Source: Planctomycetota bacterium
Lineage (GTDB): Bacteria > Planctomycetota > UBA1135 > GCA-002686595
Reading direction: 5' to 3'
Length of the DNA: 64,000 bases
NCBI GenBank assembly: GCA_020853575.1
Contig: JADYYP010000045.1
Location: 1-64,000, forward strand
Below are positions 26,481-35,076 of the stretch, one piece after another; position 1 is the stretch's first letter; every line of letters begins with the position of its first letter. The notes beneath the pieces are model-generated. The model was not told where the DNA came from. It saw only the letters and a list, made by a program, of their open reading frames with translations, and searched no databases. A program made the position numbers and the translations under genes.

Positions 26481-28334
26481 ATGTCTGGGCCGCGCTGGTC
26501 GATCGACGATGTCCCCGAGAAGCCTGGGGTGTATCTGTTCCGCGACGACGCGGGGACGGTGCTGTACGTCGGCAAGGCGCGCAAGCTGAAGAGCCGCCTG
26601 CGCTCCTACCGCCGGCCTGGTGGCGACGGGCGACTCTTGATTCGCTTCATGGAAGACGTCGCCGCGCGCGTCGAGACCATCGTCACGCGCACCGAGGGCG
26701 AGGCGCTGCTGCTCGAGGACGCGCTGATCAAGCAGCACAAGCCGCCGCACAACATCCGCCTGAAGGACGACAAGTCGTTCCTGATGCTGCGGCTCGACAG
26801 CGAGGAATTCCCGCGCTTCAAATTCGTGCGCGCGCACAGCCCCAAGCACGACAAGAAGTCCGGGGAGCAGCAGGGCCGGGCGCGCTTCTTCGGACCCTAC
26901 TCCAGCGCGCGCGCCGTCCGTCGCACGCTGGCCGATCTGCACCGCGTCGTGCCTTTGCGCGACTGCCCCGACGCGGTGTTCGCGAATCGCTCGCGGCCAT
27001 GCATCAAGCATCAAATCGGGCTGTGTGCCGCGCCGTGCGTGGGTCTGGTCTCGCGCGAGGAGTACGCAGGGTTCGTCGAGAAGGCGGCGGGCATCCTGAG
27101 CGGCGATACCCTGGCGCTCGAGAACGAGCTCGAGCTGCGCATGCGCGCGGCGTCCGCCGAAATGGAGTACGAGCGGGCGGCGATGTGGCGCGACAGGCTC
27201 AGCGCGCTGCGCCGAACCGTGGAACGCCAGGGCGTCCGGCCCAGCGATCGCACCGAGCGCGACGTGCTCGCGCTGACGCGACGCGGGAACGAAGCCGTGG
27301 TGCATCGGATCGCGTTTCGTGACGGGCGCCTGTCGGAGAGCCGCTCGCACCTGTTCCGCTCCGAGTTGCCGGACGACGAGCTGTGGCACGACGTGCTGAC
27401 GGCGCTCTACGGGGCCGGTCGGCGCGAGGTCCCGCCGGAGATCGTGCTGTCGATCGAGCCGGCGGAACTCGAACTGCTCGAGAGCGCGCTGGGCAGCGGC
27501 ACGAAGCTGGTCGTGCCCCAGGCCGGCGAGCGCCGTCGGATGCTGGACTTGGCGTTGGAGAACGCGCGCAGCGCGTTGACCCGGCGCGCCAGCGAGGCCG
27601 CGCTGGAGGAAGCGGCGCTCGAGCGCCTGGCGCAGCTGCTCGACCTCTCGGAGGCTCCCGAGGTGATCGACTGTTTCGATATTTCCAATCTCCAGGGCAG
27701 CCATGTCGTCGCCAGTCGCGTGCGTTTTCGCGGCGGCCATCCGGACAAGGCCGGCTACCGGCGATTCAAGGTGCGCGGCGTCGACGGCCAGGACGACTTC
27801 GCGTCCATGAAGGAGGTCGTCGGGCGCTCGCTCACGCGCGGCGTGGAGCAAGAGGACTTGCCCGATTTGGTGGTGATCGACGGGGGCGCGCAGCAGTTGG
27901 CCAGCGCGCTCGCGGCTCGCGACGCGTCCGGTGCGTGGGAGGTCCCGATGGTCGGGCTCGCCAAGGCGCGTTCGGAGCGCAGCGTCGACGGCAAGCGCAA
28001 GCAGGCCAGCGAGGAGCGCGTGTTCCTGCCGGGCGCGGTCGAGCCGATCGAGCTGGCGCGCCACGATCCTGGGCGGCTGCTGCTCGAGCGCATCCGCGAC
28101 GAGGCGCACCGCTTCGCGATCACCTACCATCGCAAGGAGCGCGGTCGGATCGTCTCGCAACTCGACGCGATCGCTGGCGTCGGCGATCAGAAGCGCAAGG
28201 CGCTGCTGCGGCGCTTTGGCAGCGTCGCTGGCGTGCGCCAGGCGAGCGTTGAAGAAATTGCGGCCGTTCCTGGCATCGGGCACGAGCTCGCGGCGCGCAT
28301 CCGCGAGCACCTCGAGCGCCCGACCGAGCGTTGA
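26481..28334 (+). CDS. uvrC: Excinuclease ABC subunit C
   Basis: Predicted 617 residues, normal length. The N-terminal GIY-YIG nuclease (PGVYLF, LYVGKARKLKSRL and FFGPYSSARAVR) makes the 3' incision. A cysteine-containing segment (RPCIKHQIGLCAAPC) is the usual Fe-S region. The UVR domain lies near residues 210-235. The RNase H-like half (VIDCFDISNLQG, DLVVIDGGAQQL and HRFAITYHRKERG) makes the 5' incision. A helix-hairpin-helix pair (IAGVGDQKRKALLRRFG and IAAVPGIGHELAARI) closes the protein. It acts with the uvrB product, encoded 2.2 kb upstream. Confidence 0.97.
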   Translation: MSGPRWSIDDVPEKPGVYLFRDDAGTVLYVGKARKLKSRLRSYRRPGGDGRLLIRFMEDVAARVETIVTRTEGEALLLEDALIKQHKPPHNIRLKDDKSFLMLRLDSEEFPRFKFVRAHSPKHDKKSGEQQGRARFFGPYSSARAVRRTLADLHRVVPLRDCPDAVFANRSRPCIKHQIGLCAAPCVGLVSREEYAGFVEKAAGILSGDTLALENELELRMRAASAEMEYERAAMWRDRLSALRRTVERQGVRPSDRTERDVLALTRRGNEAVVHRIAFRDGRLSESRSHLFRSELPDDELWHDVLTALYGAGRREVPPEIVLSIEPAELELLESALGSGTKLVVPQAGERRRMLDLALENARSALTRRASEAALEEAALERLAQLLDLSEAPEVIDCFDISNLQGSHVVASRVRFRGGHPDKAGYRRFKVRGVDGQDDFASMKEVVGRSLTRGVEQEDLPDLVVIDGGAQQLASALAARDASGAWEVPMVGLAKARSERSVDGKRKQASEERVFLPGAVEPIELARHDPGRLLLERIRDEAHRFAITYHRKERGRIVSQLDAIAGVGDQKRKALLRRFGSVAGVRQASVEEIAAVPGIGHELAARIREHLERPTER

Positions 28335-28490
28335 GCGAGCGCGCGGCGAGCCGCGGAATCACGCCGAATCACGCGCAAAACAGCGACATCCGCTTCCGTG
28401 CGGCACAGCCGACTCTCGCTCGCGGCGCGGTCCAAGCGCTGCAGCTCGTGCTCGCGCACGCGAATTGCCTGCGCGCTCGTCACCAAGGCG

Positions 28491-30149
28491 ATGGAAGGCG
28501 AATTCGACAAGCGACCCGCTGCGCTCTTTCGGGCGCTGCGCACGTCACCGAGGCGCTGGTTGGGCGTGCTCATGCTCGCGGCGGCGGCCACGGCCATCCC
28601 GGGCAACGGGTCTGAGCGCGCGCTCGATGCCCACGAGTGCTTCGTCGCGCGCAGCGCGACCGAGATGCTGCGCGAGCGAGATTGGGTGCTTCCGCGCTTC
28701 AACGGCGCGACGCGGCTGCAGAAGCCGCCGCTGAACTACTGGGCAGCGATGGGAGTGCACGAACTCGCGGGCGGATCGGCGGTCGAGCCGGTGGGTGAGT
28801 GGGATGCGCGCGCGGCTTCGATCCTGTCTGCGGTGGCGCTGGTTGCGTTGGCGTACGTCTGGGCCAAGTCGTGGAGTGGCGACACGGCCGTTGCGTGGTT
28901 GGCGGGGATGCTGTTGGCGATGAGCAACGGCTATCTGCGCTGGTCCCACAGTGCCCAGCCGGAGATGACGTACACGGCATCCTGCACGCTTGCATTGCTG
29001 GGCTTCTGGCGTGCTCGCGCCGCGGCGCTCGCCGGGCGCTCGACGCTGCGGAGCGCAGCGCTGGGCTGGCTCGGCGTCGCGTTGGCGGTCTTGAGCAAGG
29101 GCCCGCTGTTGCCCGCGTTCCTCCTGCTGGGGTGGATCGTGGGCGAGCGCTGCGAGGAGCGCGGCGTATCCCTGAAAAGAACGCTGCGTCCGGTGTTGGG
29201 CAGCGCGATCGTGCTCGCGCTCTGCGCACCGTGGGTCGCGCTGATCGCCATGCGCTCGCCGGAGGCCTTCGCGTTCTGGCGATCGCAGATGTTCGACCGC
29301 ACCGGAGGTGTCCACGGCGCTTGGTGGCGCCCTTTCGAGTTGTTCTACGTCGCGGCACTGGCCAAGTCGACCGCGCCGTGGTCGTTGCTCGGACTGTGGG
29401 CCTTGATTTGGCCTTGGCGCGCGAGCGGGAGACGGACCGAGGGAGCGCGGCTGTTGTGGAGCTTGGCCGTCGTGCCTCTGGTGGCGCTGAGCTTCTCGGC
29501 CACCCCCAAGGGTTACTACATGCTGCCGGTGCTCGCGCCGCTCAGCTTGCTCGGGGCCGGCGGTCTGGCGGCGATGCTCGAGCGGTCGGCCGCCGGGCCA
29601 CAGGCAAGAACCTGGCTGGTCCGCGGAGTCCGGGTCCACGTCCTCGCGCTGGTGCTCGGCGTGGCGCTGTTCACCGGCGCGCTGCTGCTCAACGGGAGGA
29701 GCCCGTGGAGTGAGCCGTGGGTCTTCGTGCTGCTGTGGCTCGCCGGAGCGTGTGCGCTCGAGGCCTGGAGCGGACGCCTCGGTCCGCTGCTGGCAGCTGG
29801 GGCGCTGCTCGCGCCGGCGCTCGCGTTGGCGGGGCTGGAGTTCTCCCAGCGTCGCGATCTCGACCGCTCGTTGGCACTGCGTGTGGCGACGGCGGCGCCC
29901 GAGCCTCGGCCGTTGTTGGTCACGGACGCCAACGCTCAGGTGTTGGTCCATTACGCCAACCGCTGCGTGGAGTACGTCGCGCGGGCCGAGCTCGTCGAGC
30001 GCATCGAACGCGAGCCGCAGGCGCTGGTGTTGACGCCGAGCTCGAACTGGAACTCGTTGGGAATCGCCGGACGCGTGCTGTTCGAGGCACCCGGGCACGA
30101 CCAGCTCTTCGTCTTGGCCGAACCCCAGCTGCACTTCGGGGCTCACTGA
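28491..30149 (+). CDS. GT39/ArnT-like membrane glycosyltransferase
   Basis: Predicted 552 residues from the ATG at 28491; an in-frame GTG at 28398 gives a longer but Arg/Cys-rich, less likely N-terminus. After the first helix the sequence ERALDAHECFVARSATEML and FNGATRLQKPPLNYW matches PMT/ArnT-type proteins (acidic residue in the first loop, KPPLNYW-like motif). About ten more helices follow. It probably adds a sugar from a polyprenyl-phosphate donor to an envelope acceptor. It is unrelated in sequence detail to the GT39-like gene at 13393 and stands alone. Confidence 0.75.
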   Translation: MEGEFDKRPAALFRALRTSPRRWLGVLMLAAAATAIPGNGSERALDAHECFVARSATEMLRERDWVLPRFNGATRLQKPPLNYWAAMGVHELAGGSAVEPVGEWDARAASILSAVALVALAYVWAKSWSGDTAVAWLAGMLLAMSNGYLRWSHSAQPEMTYTASCTLALLGFWRARAAALAGRSTLRSAALGWLGVALAVLSKGPLLPAFLLLGWIVGERCEERGVSLKRTLRPVLGSAIVLALCAPWVALIAMRSPEAFAFWRSQMFDRTGGVHGAWWRPFELFYVAALAKSTAPWSLLGLWALIWPWRASGRRTEGARLLWSLAVVPLVALSFSATPKGYYMLPVLAPLSLLGAGGLAAMLERSAAGPQARTWLVRGVRVHVLALVLGVALFTGALLLNGRSPWSEPWVFVLLWLAGACALEAWSGRLGPLLAAGALLAPALALAGLEFSQRRDLDRSLALRVATAAPEPRPLLVTDANAQVLVHYANRCVEYVARAELVERIEREPQALVLTPSSNWNSLGIAGRVLFEAPGHDQLFVLAEPQLHFGAH

Positions 30150-30197
30150 AGTTCCTTGGAGCGGCGAGGCGCCGCTGGACTCGCGGCGCGGCGCGCG

Positions 30198-30203
30198 TAG
30201 GCT
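30198..30203 (+). promoter_or_regulatory. Candidate -10 box of the TMEM175-like gene
   Basis: TAGGCT lies 12 bases before the ATG at 30216, leaving a leader of about 5 bases at most. Confidence 0.35.
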
Positions 30204-30215
30204 TCCCGCCTGGCG

Positions 30216-30965
30216 ATGATCGGGGCGCAAGTGTTCGGGGAGCGAGGCGAGCGCGACTTCCGTTGGCGTGGCGGAAGCGTGTCGCGCATCGAAGGGTTGT
30301 CGGACGCGGTGTTCGCGCTCGCGTTGACCCTGATCGTGGTCTCGCTCGAGGTGCCGACGAGCTACGTGCAGTTGGTCGAGCTGTTCGTGCAGGTACCGGT
30401 GTTCGCGGCCTGCTTCACGCTGCTGATGACGCTGTGGTTCGCGCATTACCGCCTCCATCGCCGCTACGGGCTCGAGGACCGCGCGACGTTGGCGCTCAAT
30501 GCGCTGCTGCTGTTCCTGGTGCTGATCTACGTGTACCCGCTGCGCTTCATGGCGAGCTTTCTCTACAACGGCTTGATCCTGCGTCGCACGGACGGTGCGT
30601 TCGAGGGGCTGCGCGCCATGACCATGCAAGACGCGCGGCAGCTGATGATGATCTACAGCGCGGGAGTCGTGCTGATCTACGGAGTGTTCGCCGCGCTCTA
30701 CGCTCGCGCGTGGGGCTTGCGGTTGGTGCTCGAGCTCGACTCGGCCGAGCGCGTGATCACCAAGGGCGCGCTGCACTCGCATCTGTTGTCGGCTGCGATC
30801 GGCGCCGTTTCGCTGGCGCTCGCCGCCGCCCGGACGGAGTGGGTTTCCGCCGCGGGCTACGTGTATTTCGCGATGGCGCCGGCGCACGGGCTCCATGGTT
30901 GGCTCACCGGTCGAGCCGTCGAGCGCTACCGCGGCAAGGTCCCGGGCGCACCGTTCTCGCAGTGA
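30216..30965 (+). CDS. TMEM175-like (DUF1211) potassium-channel family protein
   Basis: Predicted 249 residues with six or so hydrophobic helices. The first helix carries RIEGLSDAVFALALTLIVV, close to the RxxxFSDAVFAIAxT signature of bacterial TMEM175 channels, in which this helix lines the pore. A substitution (Leu for the usual Phe in FSD) is visible. The family forms tetrameric K+-permeable channels in the cytoplasmic membrane. Its TGA overlaps the GTG of the next gene, so the two are coupled. Confidence 0.8.
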   Translation: MIGAQVFGERGERDFRWRGGSVSRIEGLSDAVFALALTLIVVSLEVPTSYVQLVELFVQVPVFAACFTLLMTLWFAHYRLHRRYGLEDRATLALNALLLFLVLIYVYPLRFMASFLYNGLILRRTDGAFEGLRAMTMQDARQLMMIYSAGVVLIYGVFAALYARAWGLRLVLELDSAERVITKGALHSHLLSAAIGAVSLALAAARTEWVSAAGYVYFAMAPAHGLHGWLTGRAVERYRGKVPGAPFSQ

Positions 30966-31972
30966 AGTCGGTCGCCGCTTGGTGCGCGCTCTCCGCGTTG
31001 GTCGGTGGGTGCGCGTTGGCGCCGGACATCGATCCGTCGCGCGCTGCCGTGGTGCGCGGCCCGCTGCCCTCACGCGTGCAACATCCGCTGGCCCTGACCA
31101 TGCCGAGCTTGGGCCTGCGGCGCGCCTTGCCCGTCGGGCGCGGGTCCTTCGCGCTCGAGCAGGACCTGGCCTACACGACGATCTTCGAGAACGACTCGGA
31201 TGGCGCCGATGCCGTGCGCGTCGACGGTGAGTTCGCCCGCGCCTCGCTGCGGGTGACCGCCGGTTTGGCGACCCATGTCGATCTCACGCTGCACACGGCG
31301 TTGATCCACGGAGGGGCAGGATCCCTGGACCATTTCGTGACCGAGTGGCACGAAGCCTTCGGGTTTCCCAACTCGGGTCGCGATGCGGTCGACGAGGATC
31401 GCTTCGAGGTCGAGATCGTGGGTCGCGACGAGAGCGCCTACCGCTTCGAGGGCAATCGGGTCGCCGCGCAGGACGTCGCGCTGGAATTGCTCGTCGCCGC
31501 GCCGCGCCCGCTGCTGGGGTGGACCACAGGCGCGCGCGCTGTGTTGGAGTTCCCCGTGGGAGACGAGGGGCGTGGATATGGCAATGGGGAGCTCGATCTC
31601 GGGCTGGGTTGGTCCGGTGAGCGCACCAGCGCGCGCTGGACGCAATTCGCTGCGCTGGGTTGGGTGCACCCGGCCACGCCGACGAGCTTCGATGACACGG
31701 GCGTCGCGCTTTCGGACGTTGTGCAACTGGGCTGGGGCGTGGAGCTGCGTTGGAGCGAGTCGAGCTCGCTGGTCGTTCAGCTCGACGGTCGCTCCGGGCT
31801 GTCCGATGACCTGGACATGGAAGAGCTCAGCGGTCCGATGGTCGATCTCGGCCTGGGAGTGATCCGCGATGCGGGCCAGAGTGGACGCGTGTTCTTCGCG
31901 TTCCACGAGGACGTCGTTTCGCAGGCTGGTCCGGACTTCACGCTGTTCGCGGGTTGGACGTGGTCTCCCTGA
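30962..31972 (+). CDS. DUF3187-like outer-membrane protein with lipoprotein-type signal
   Basis: Predicted 336 residues from the GTG at 30962, overlapping the TMEM175-like gene by 4 bases. The start MKSVAAWCALSALVGGC looks like a lipoprotein signal. The mature part alternates hydrophobic and polar residues as in an outer-membrane beta-barrel (LDLGLGWSGERTSARWTQFA, VGLRWSE-type strands) and ends with aromatic FTLFAGWTWSP, as barrel C-termini do. The block HEAFGFPNSGRD fits DUF3187, whose function is unknown. A lipobox and a barrel together are unusual, so one of the two readings may be wrong. Confidence 0.65.
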   Translation: MKSVAAWCALSALVGGCALAPDIDPSRAAVVRGPLPSRVQHPLALTMPSLGLRRALPVGRGSFALEQDLAYTTIFENDSDGADAVRVDGEFARASLRVTAGLATHVDLTLHTALIHGGAGSLDHFVTEWHEAFGFPNSGRDAVDEDRFEVEIVGRDESAYRFEGNRVAAQDVALELLVAAPRPLLGWTTGARAVLEFPVGDEGRGYGNGELDLGLGWSGERTSARWTQFAALGWVHPATPTSFDDTGVALSDVVQLGWGVELRWSESSSLVVQLDGRSGLSDDLDMEELSGPMVDLGLGVIRDAGQSGRVFFAFHEDVVSQAGPDFTLFAGWTWSP

Positions 31973-31996
31973 CGTCCGTGCGCTCGCGGCGCGCCG

Positions 31997-32764
31997 TCAT
32001 TCGATGCTGGTGAGGACGATCGTGACCGGCAGCGCTGGATCGATGGGGAGCTCGATCTCTTTGGGTTGATATCCAGTGCGCGAGGCCTCGATGCGCGCAC
32101 CCTGGACGCGCGGCGCAGGTCCGATCGCGAAGCGACCGCGCTCGTCGCTCCAGCCACGTTGCGAGGGATGATCGATTGGCGGCGAAGCGATTCCGAAGGG
32201 CACGAGGGCGTCGCCCGGAGCGCTCACGTGCACGACGGCGTCGCCGATCGGTTGTCCGTGGTCGTCGAGCACCGTGCCGCGCCACACGACCGCGGGCGCC
32301 ACGATCAGGCTGTAGCCGTCAGACAGGTCCTCGAGCAGGTGGCGCTCACCACCCAGCGAGATCCACGCCGGATCCGCGGGCCACAGCTCGCCGTGGATCT
32401 CGCCGACCTCCATCTCGAAGGAGCCATCGGCAGCGACCGCGCTGCGTGTCGCGTCGAGATAGGCGTGGCGGCGTTCGATCACCAATCCGGCGAGTTGAAC
32501 CTCGCCGAGCGCGAACACCTGGCCGCGGATCCTGGCCGTGCGCACGGGAACTTCTGCGGGCAACGGTTCGACGCGCGCCTGGGGCACGCTGTCGCCGCTG
32601 AACTCGACCGAGCTCGAGCTCTCCTCGGCCTCGACCGGCGCCGCGCCGAGCTCGATCCACTCCAGTCCACTGCTCGGCTCGGGCTCGCGCACCAACGCGA
32701 AGTACACGCCAGCGGCCACGAGCACGAGCAACATCACGGCCTTGCGGACGATGGAGGATTGCAT
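31997..32764 (-). CDS. Membrane-anchored carboxypeptidase-regulatory-like (Ig-fold) protein
   Basis: Predicted 255 residues. One N-terminal helix (AVMLLVLVAAGVYFALV) anchors an extracytoplasmic part. The part around WRGTVLDDHGQPIGDAVVHV and GRFAIGPAPRVQGARIEASR shows the beta-sandwich pattern of carboxypeptidase-regulatory-like domains, often used for surface adhesion or ligand display. A TACGTT box at 32788-32793 precedes it on the minus strand. Partner and ligand are unknown. Confidence 0.65.
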   Translation of the reverse strand: MQSSIVRKAVMLLVLVAAGVYFALVREPEPSSGLEWIELGAAPVEAEESSSSVEFSGDSVPQARVEPLPAEVPVRTARIRGQVFALGEVQLAGLVIERRHAYLDATRSAVAADGSFEMEVGEIHGELWPADPAWISLGGERHLLEDLSDGYSLIVAPAVVWRGTVLDDHGQPIGDAVVHVSAPGDALVPFGIASPPIDHPSQRGWSDERGRFAIGPAPRVQGARIEASRTGYQPKEIELPIDPALPVTIVLTSIE

Positions 32765-32822
32765 GGCGTCGAGTGTCAGGCGGGCGAAACGTACCCTTTC
32801 GTTCGCGCGGTTGGAACGCCAA

Positions 32823-33743
32823 TCATCCGCGCGGATGGTAGAGGCGATGCAGCGCCAGCACGTGCTCGCTGTCGACGTGGGTGTAGACCTCGGTGGTCTG
32901 GATCGAGGCGTGACCGAGCATCTCCTGGACGCTGCGCAAGTCCGCGCCGCCTTCGATCAGGTGCGTGGCGAACGAATGCCGTAGCCCGTGCGGCGTGATG
33001 CGCGTGGTGATCCCGGCTCGCAGGGCGGCTGCTTTCACGCGCCGCCAAGCGTTGGTGCGGTCGAGCGGCTCGCCGCTGTGGGTCAAGAACACCTCGCGCC
33101 GTTGCAGGGCTCCGGGGAGTTTGGGGCGGCCCTGCGCGATCCACTGCGCCAGCGCCGAGCGCGCGCGCTCGCCGATCGGCACTATCCGCGTCTTCGAGCC
33201 TTTTCCGGTCAGTCGCAGCACTCGCAGCGAAGGTTCGAGCCCGTCGGTCGTGAGTCCCAGGGCCTCGCTGATGCGCGCGCCCGAGGCGTAGAGCACCTCG
33301 AGCAGCGCGCGGTCGCGTTGATCGCGCCAAGTCGCACCAGCGGGTGCCGCGAGCAAGCGCTCGACCTCCGCCAGGCTCAGGGCGCGCGGCAGCGATTTGC
33401 GCAGCACCGGGCTGTTGAGCAGAGCCGTGGGGTCGCGCGCGATGCGGCCCTCGCTGGCCAGGTGGCGCATCAGCATGCGCATGGCCGACAGAGCGCGTGC
33501 GACGGTGGCCTCCGACGCCTCGCCGGCCCGACGCGCGCCCAAGTACGCGACCACGGCCTCGCTGTCGACGGCGCTCCACGAATCCGCGCCGCGTGTGTGG
33601 AAGTAGCGAGCGGCGCGCTCGAGATCACGGCGGTAGGCGATCAGTGTGTTCTTGCTCAGTCCGGCCTCGACGCGCACGGCTTCGAGGAAATCGAGCAGTC
33701 CGGCGCGAAAGGCGCTGGGGAGCGGCGGTCGAGCCGAGTTCAT
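32823..33743 (-). CDS. xerD: XerC/XerD-type tyrosine recombinase
   Basis: Predicted 306 residues, normal Xer length. The N-terminal SAM-like core-binding domain covers about 1-100. The catalytic domain has all expected residues: Arg in SGARISEAL, Lys in GKGSKTR, HGLRHSF, GHASIQTTE and the nucleophilic Tyr in TEVYTHV. It should resolve chromosome dimers at dif with a second Xer protein and FtsK. No dif-like 28-mer is seen nearby. C versus D cannot be settled from sequence alone. No integrase-like neighbours, so a housekeeping copy is likely. Confidence 0.88.
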   Translation of the reverse strand: MNSARPPLPSAFRAGLLDFLEAVRVEAGLSKNTLIAYRRDLERAARYFHTRGADSWSAVDSEAVVAYLGARRAGEASEATVARALSAMRMLMRHLASEGRIARDPTALLNSPVLRKSLPRALSLAEVERLLAAPAGATWRDQRDRALLEVLYASGARISEALGLTTDGLEPSLRVLRLTGKGSKTRIVPIGERARSALAQWIAQGRPKLPGALQRREVFLTHSGEPLDRTNAWRRVKAAALRAGITTRITPHGLRHSFATHLIEGGADLRSVQEMLGHASIQTTEVYTHVDSEHVLALHRLYHPRG

Positions 33744-33821
33744 GCCGCGAGCCTGGCTGTGGGCCGCTCGCGCTGCAAGCTCCGGGCGGCGGAGGCACGC
33801 AGGAAGTCCCTCAACCTTCCC

Positions 33822-33849
33822 TTGACTGCCGGGTTTCAGCGGCTATCCT
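33822..33849 (+). promoter_or_regulatory. Promoter of the DksA/TraR-like gene
   Basis: TTGACT at 33822-33827, a 16-base spacer and TATCCT at 33844-33849 form the best sigma-70-type promoter in the window. The ATG follows 47 bases later. Confidence 0.6.
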
Positions 33850-33896
33850 TCCGCGCCCTTCAGGCGCCCCGCGTGGTGCGTCAGAGCGGCCGATCC

Positions 33897-34283
33897 ATGC
33901 CCTCCAAGAAGCAGCCCAAGCTCTCTGCCAAGGACCTCGAAGAGTTCAAGGTCTCGCTGATCAAGGCGCGCGCCGTCTTGTCCGGGGACCTCTCGCAACT
34001 GCACGAGGAGGCCTTCGGACAGAACGGCAACGTCGATGCGTCCGAATCACGACCGGGCGACACCTCGGACGGCTACTACCAAGAGTTCAACCTGCAGCTG
34101 CTCGAGCGCGACGAAGAGACGCTGCAGCAGGTGCTCGACGCGATCGAGCGCGTGAACAACGGGACCTTCGGGCAGTGCGAGGGCTGCGAGAACATGATCG
34201 CCAAGGAGCGCTTGCGCGCGGTGCCGCACGCTCGCTTCTGCATCGATTGCCAGCGTCAGGCCGAGCGACGCGGCGGGCTCTAG
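33897..34283 (+). CDS. DksA/TraR C4-type zinc-finger protein
   Basis: Predicted 128 residues from the ATG at 33897 (MPSKKQPKLS). An N-terminal coiled coil carries the acidic tip region, and CEGCENMIAKERL plus CIDCQ form the C4 zinc finger near the end. Proteins of this family enter the RNA polymerase secondary channel and modulate transcription, with ppGpp in DksA's case. The internal NGNVDASESRPGDTSDGYY segment is typical of the short family members encoded just before lspA, as here. Confidence 0.85.
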   Translation: MPSKKQPKLSAKDLEEFKVSLIKARAVLSGDLSQLHEEAFGQNGNVDASESRPGDTSDGYYQEFNLQLLERDEETLQQVLDAIERVNNGTFGQCEGCENMIAKERLRAVPHARFCIDCQRQAERRGGL

Positions 34284-34379
34284 AGCTGCTCGCACGCCAG
34301 CCCAGTCGCTGTACACGTCGCGCCAGGGTGACATGACTCGCGGAGCGGGGGACCAAGACGGCGCCATGGGAACGGTTCA

Positions 34380-34970
34380 ATGAAGACCGACCACGTCGAC
34401 GCGACCGAAGTCCATCCGAGGTTGTCTCGCGTCGCGCTGCGGCTGGCCGTGGTCGCGCTGTTGATCGCCCTCGACCTGTGGAGCAAGTCCGCGGTGGTGG
34501 CCTGGCTCGAGGCCTCTCCGCCGCCCGCTGGAATGAGCTACGACGATCACGGCCACCACCGCTACGAGATCGCAGGAGAGTGGTTCGCGTTCATGATCTC
34601 CTACAACCCGGGCATGGCCTGGGGCTTCGACAAGCTGCCGACGTGGCTGTTGGTCGGAGGTCGCTGCGCGGCCGTGGCATTCTTGGTGTGGCTGGTCGTC
34701 CGCGCCTCGCCGCTCAAGCGCCTGTTGTCGAGCGCGCTGGTGCTGATCCTCGCGGGTGCGAGCGGCAACCTGTACGACAACCTGTTCCTCGAGCCGCGGC
34801 GCGCGGGCGCGCGCTTCGGCGAAGTGCGCGACTTCATCGACGTCTATTTCGGGTTCGCGAATTGGCACTTCCCGACCTTCAACATCGCGGATGCCTGCAT
34901 CAGCGTCGGCGCCGTGCTGCTCCTGCTCTCGAGTTTCCTCGAGCCGAAGCCCGATTCCCAGGGCGCGTGA
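34380..34970 (+). CDS. lspA: Lipoprotein signal peptidase (signal peptidase II)
   Basis: Predicted 196 residues with four membrane helices. The family motifs are present: ALDLWSKSAVV, SYNPGMAWG, GASGNLYDN and FNIADACISVG. The last two contain the catalytic aspartate pair. The usual R after the first Asp is N here (GNLYDN), which is within the less conserved position. It cleaves prolipoprotein signal peptides, fitting the many predicted lipoproteins in the window. It lies 96 bases after the DksA/TraR-like gene. Confidence 0.93.
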   Translation: MKTDHVDATEVHPRLSRVALRLAVVALLIALDLWSKSAVVAWLEASPPPAGMSYDDHGHHRYEIAGEWFAFMISYNPGMAWGFDKLPTWLLVGGRCAAVAFLVWLVVRASPLKRLLSSALVLILAGASGNLYDNLFLEPRRAGARFGEVRDFIDVYFGFANWHFPTFNIADACISVGAVLLLLSSFLEPKPDSQGA

Positions 34971-35062
34971 ACGCGGGCACGCGCAGGTGAACCGGTGTCG
35001 CGGTTCGCTCGCGGCTCGCTGTCGAGCAGCTGCGCGACGTTGCCGCCGCGGGTCGACGCGAG

Positions 35063-35068
35063 TACCCT
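35063..35068 (+). promoter_or_regulatory. -10 box of pyrD, near-leaderless configuration
   Basis: TACCCT lies 8 bases before the pyrD ATG at 35077, with no Shine-Dalgarno between them. Confidence 0.4.
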
Positions 35069-35076
35069 CGGCGCCC

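Noticed and set aside
26391-28310. N-terminal extension of the DUF2325-like frame across uvrC
   Set aside because: Antisense of uvrC; the real gene starts at the ATG at 26390, preceded by a -10-like box.
28398-28490. GTG start for the GT39-like gene
   Set aside because: The extra 31 residues are Arg/Ser/Cys-rich with no membrane or family character.
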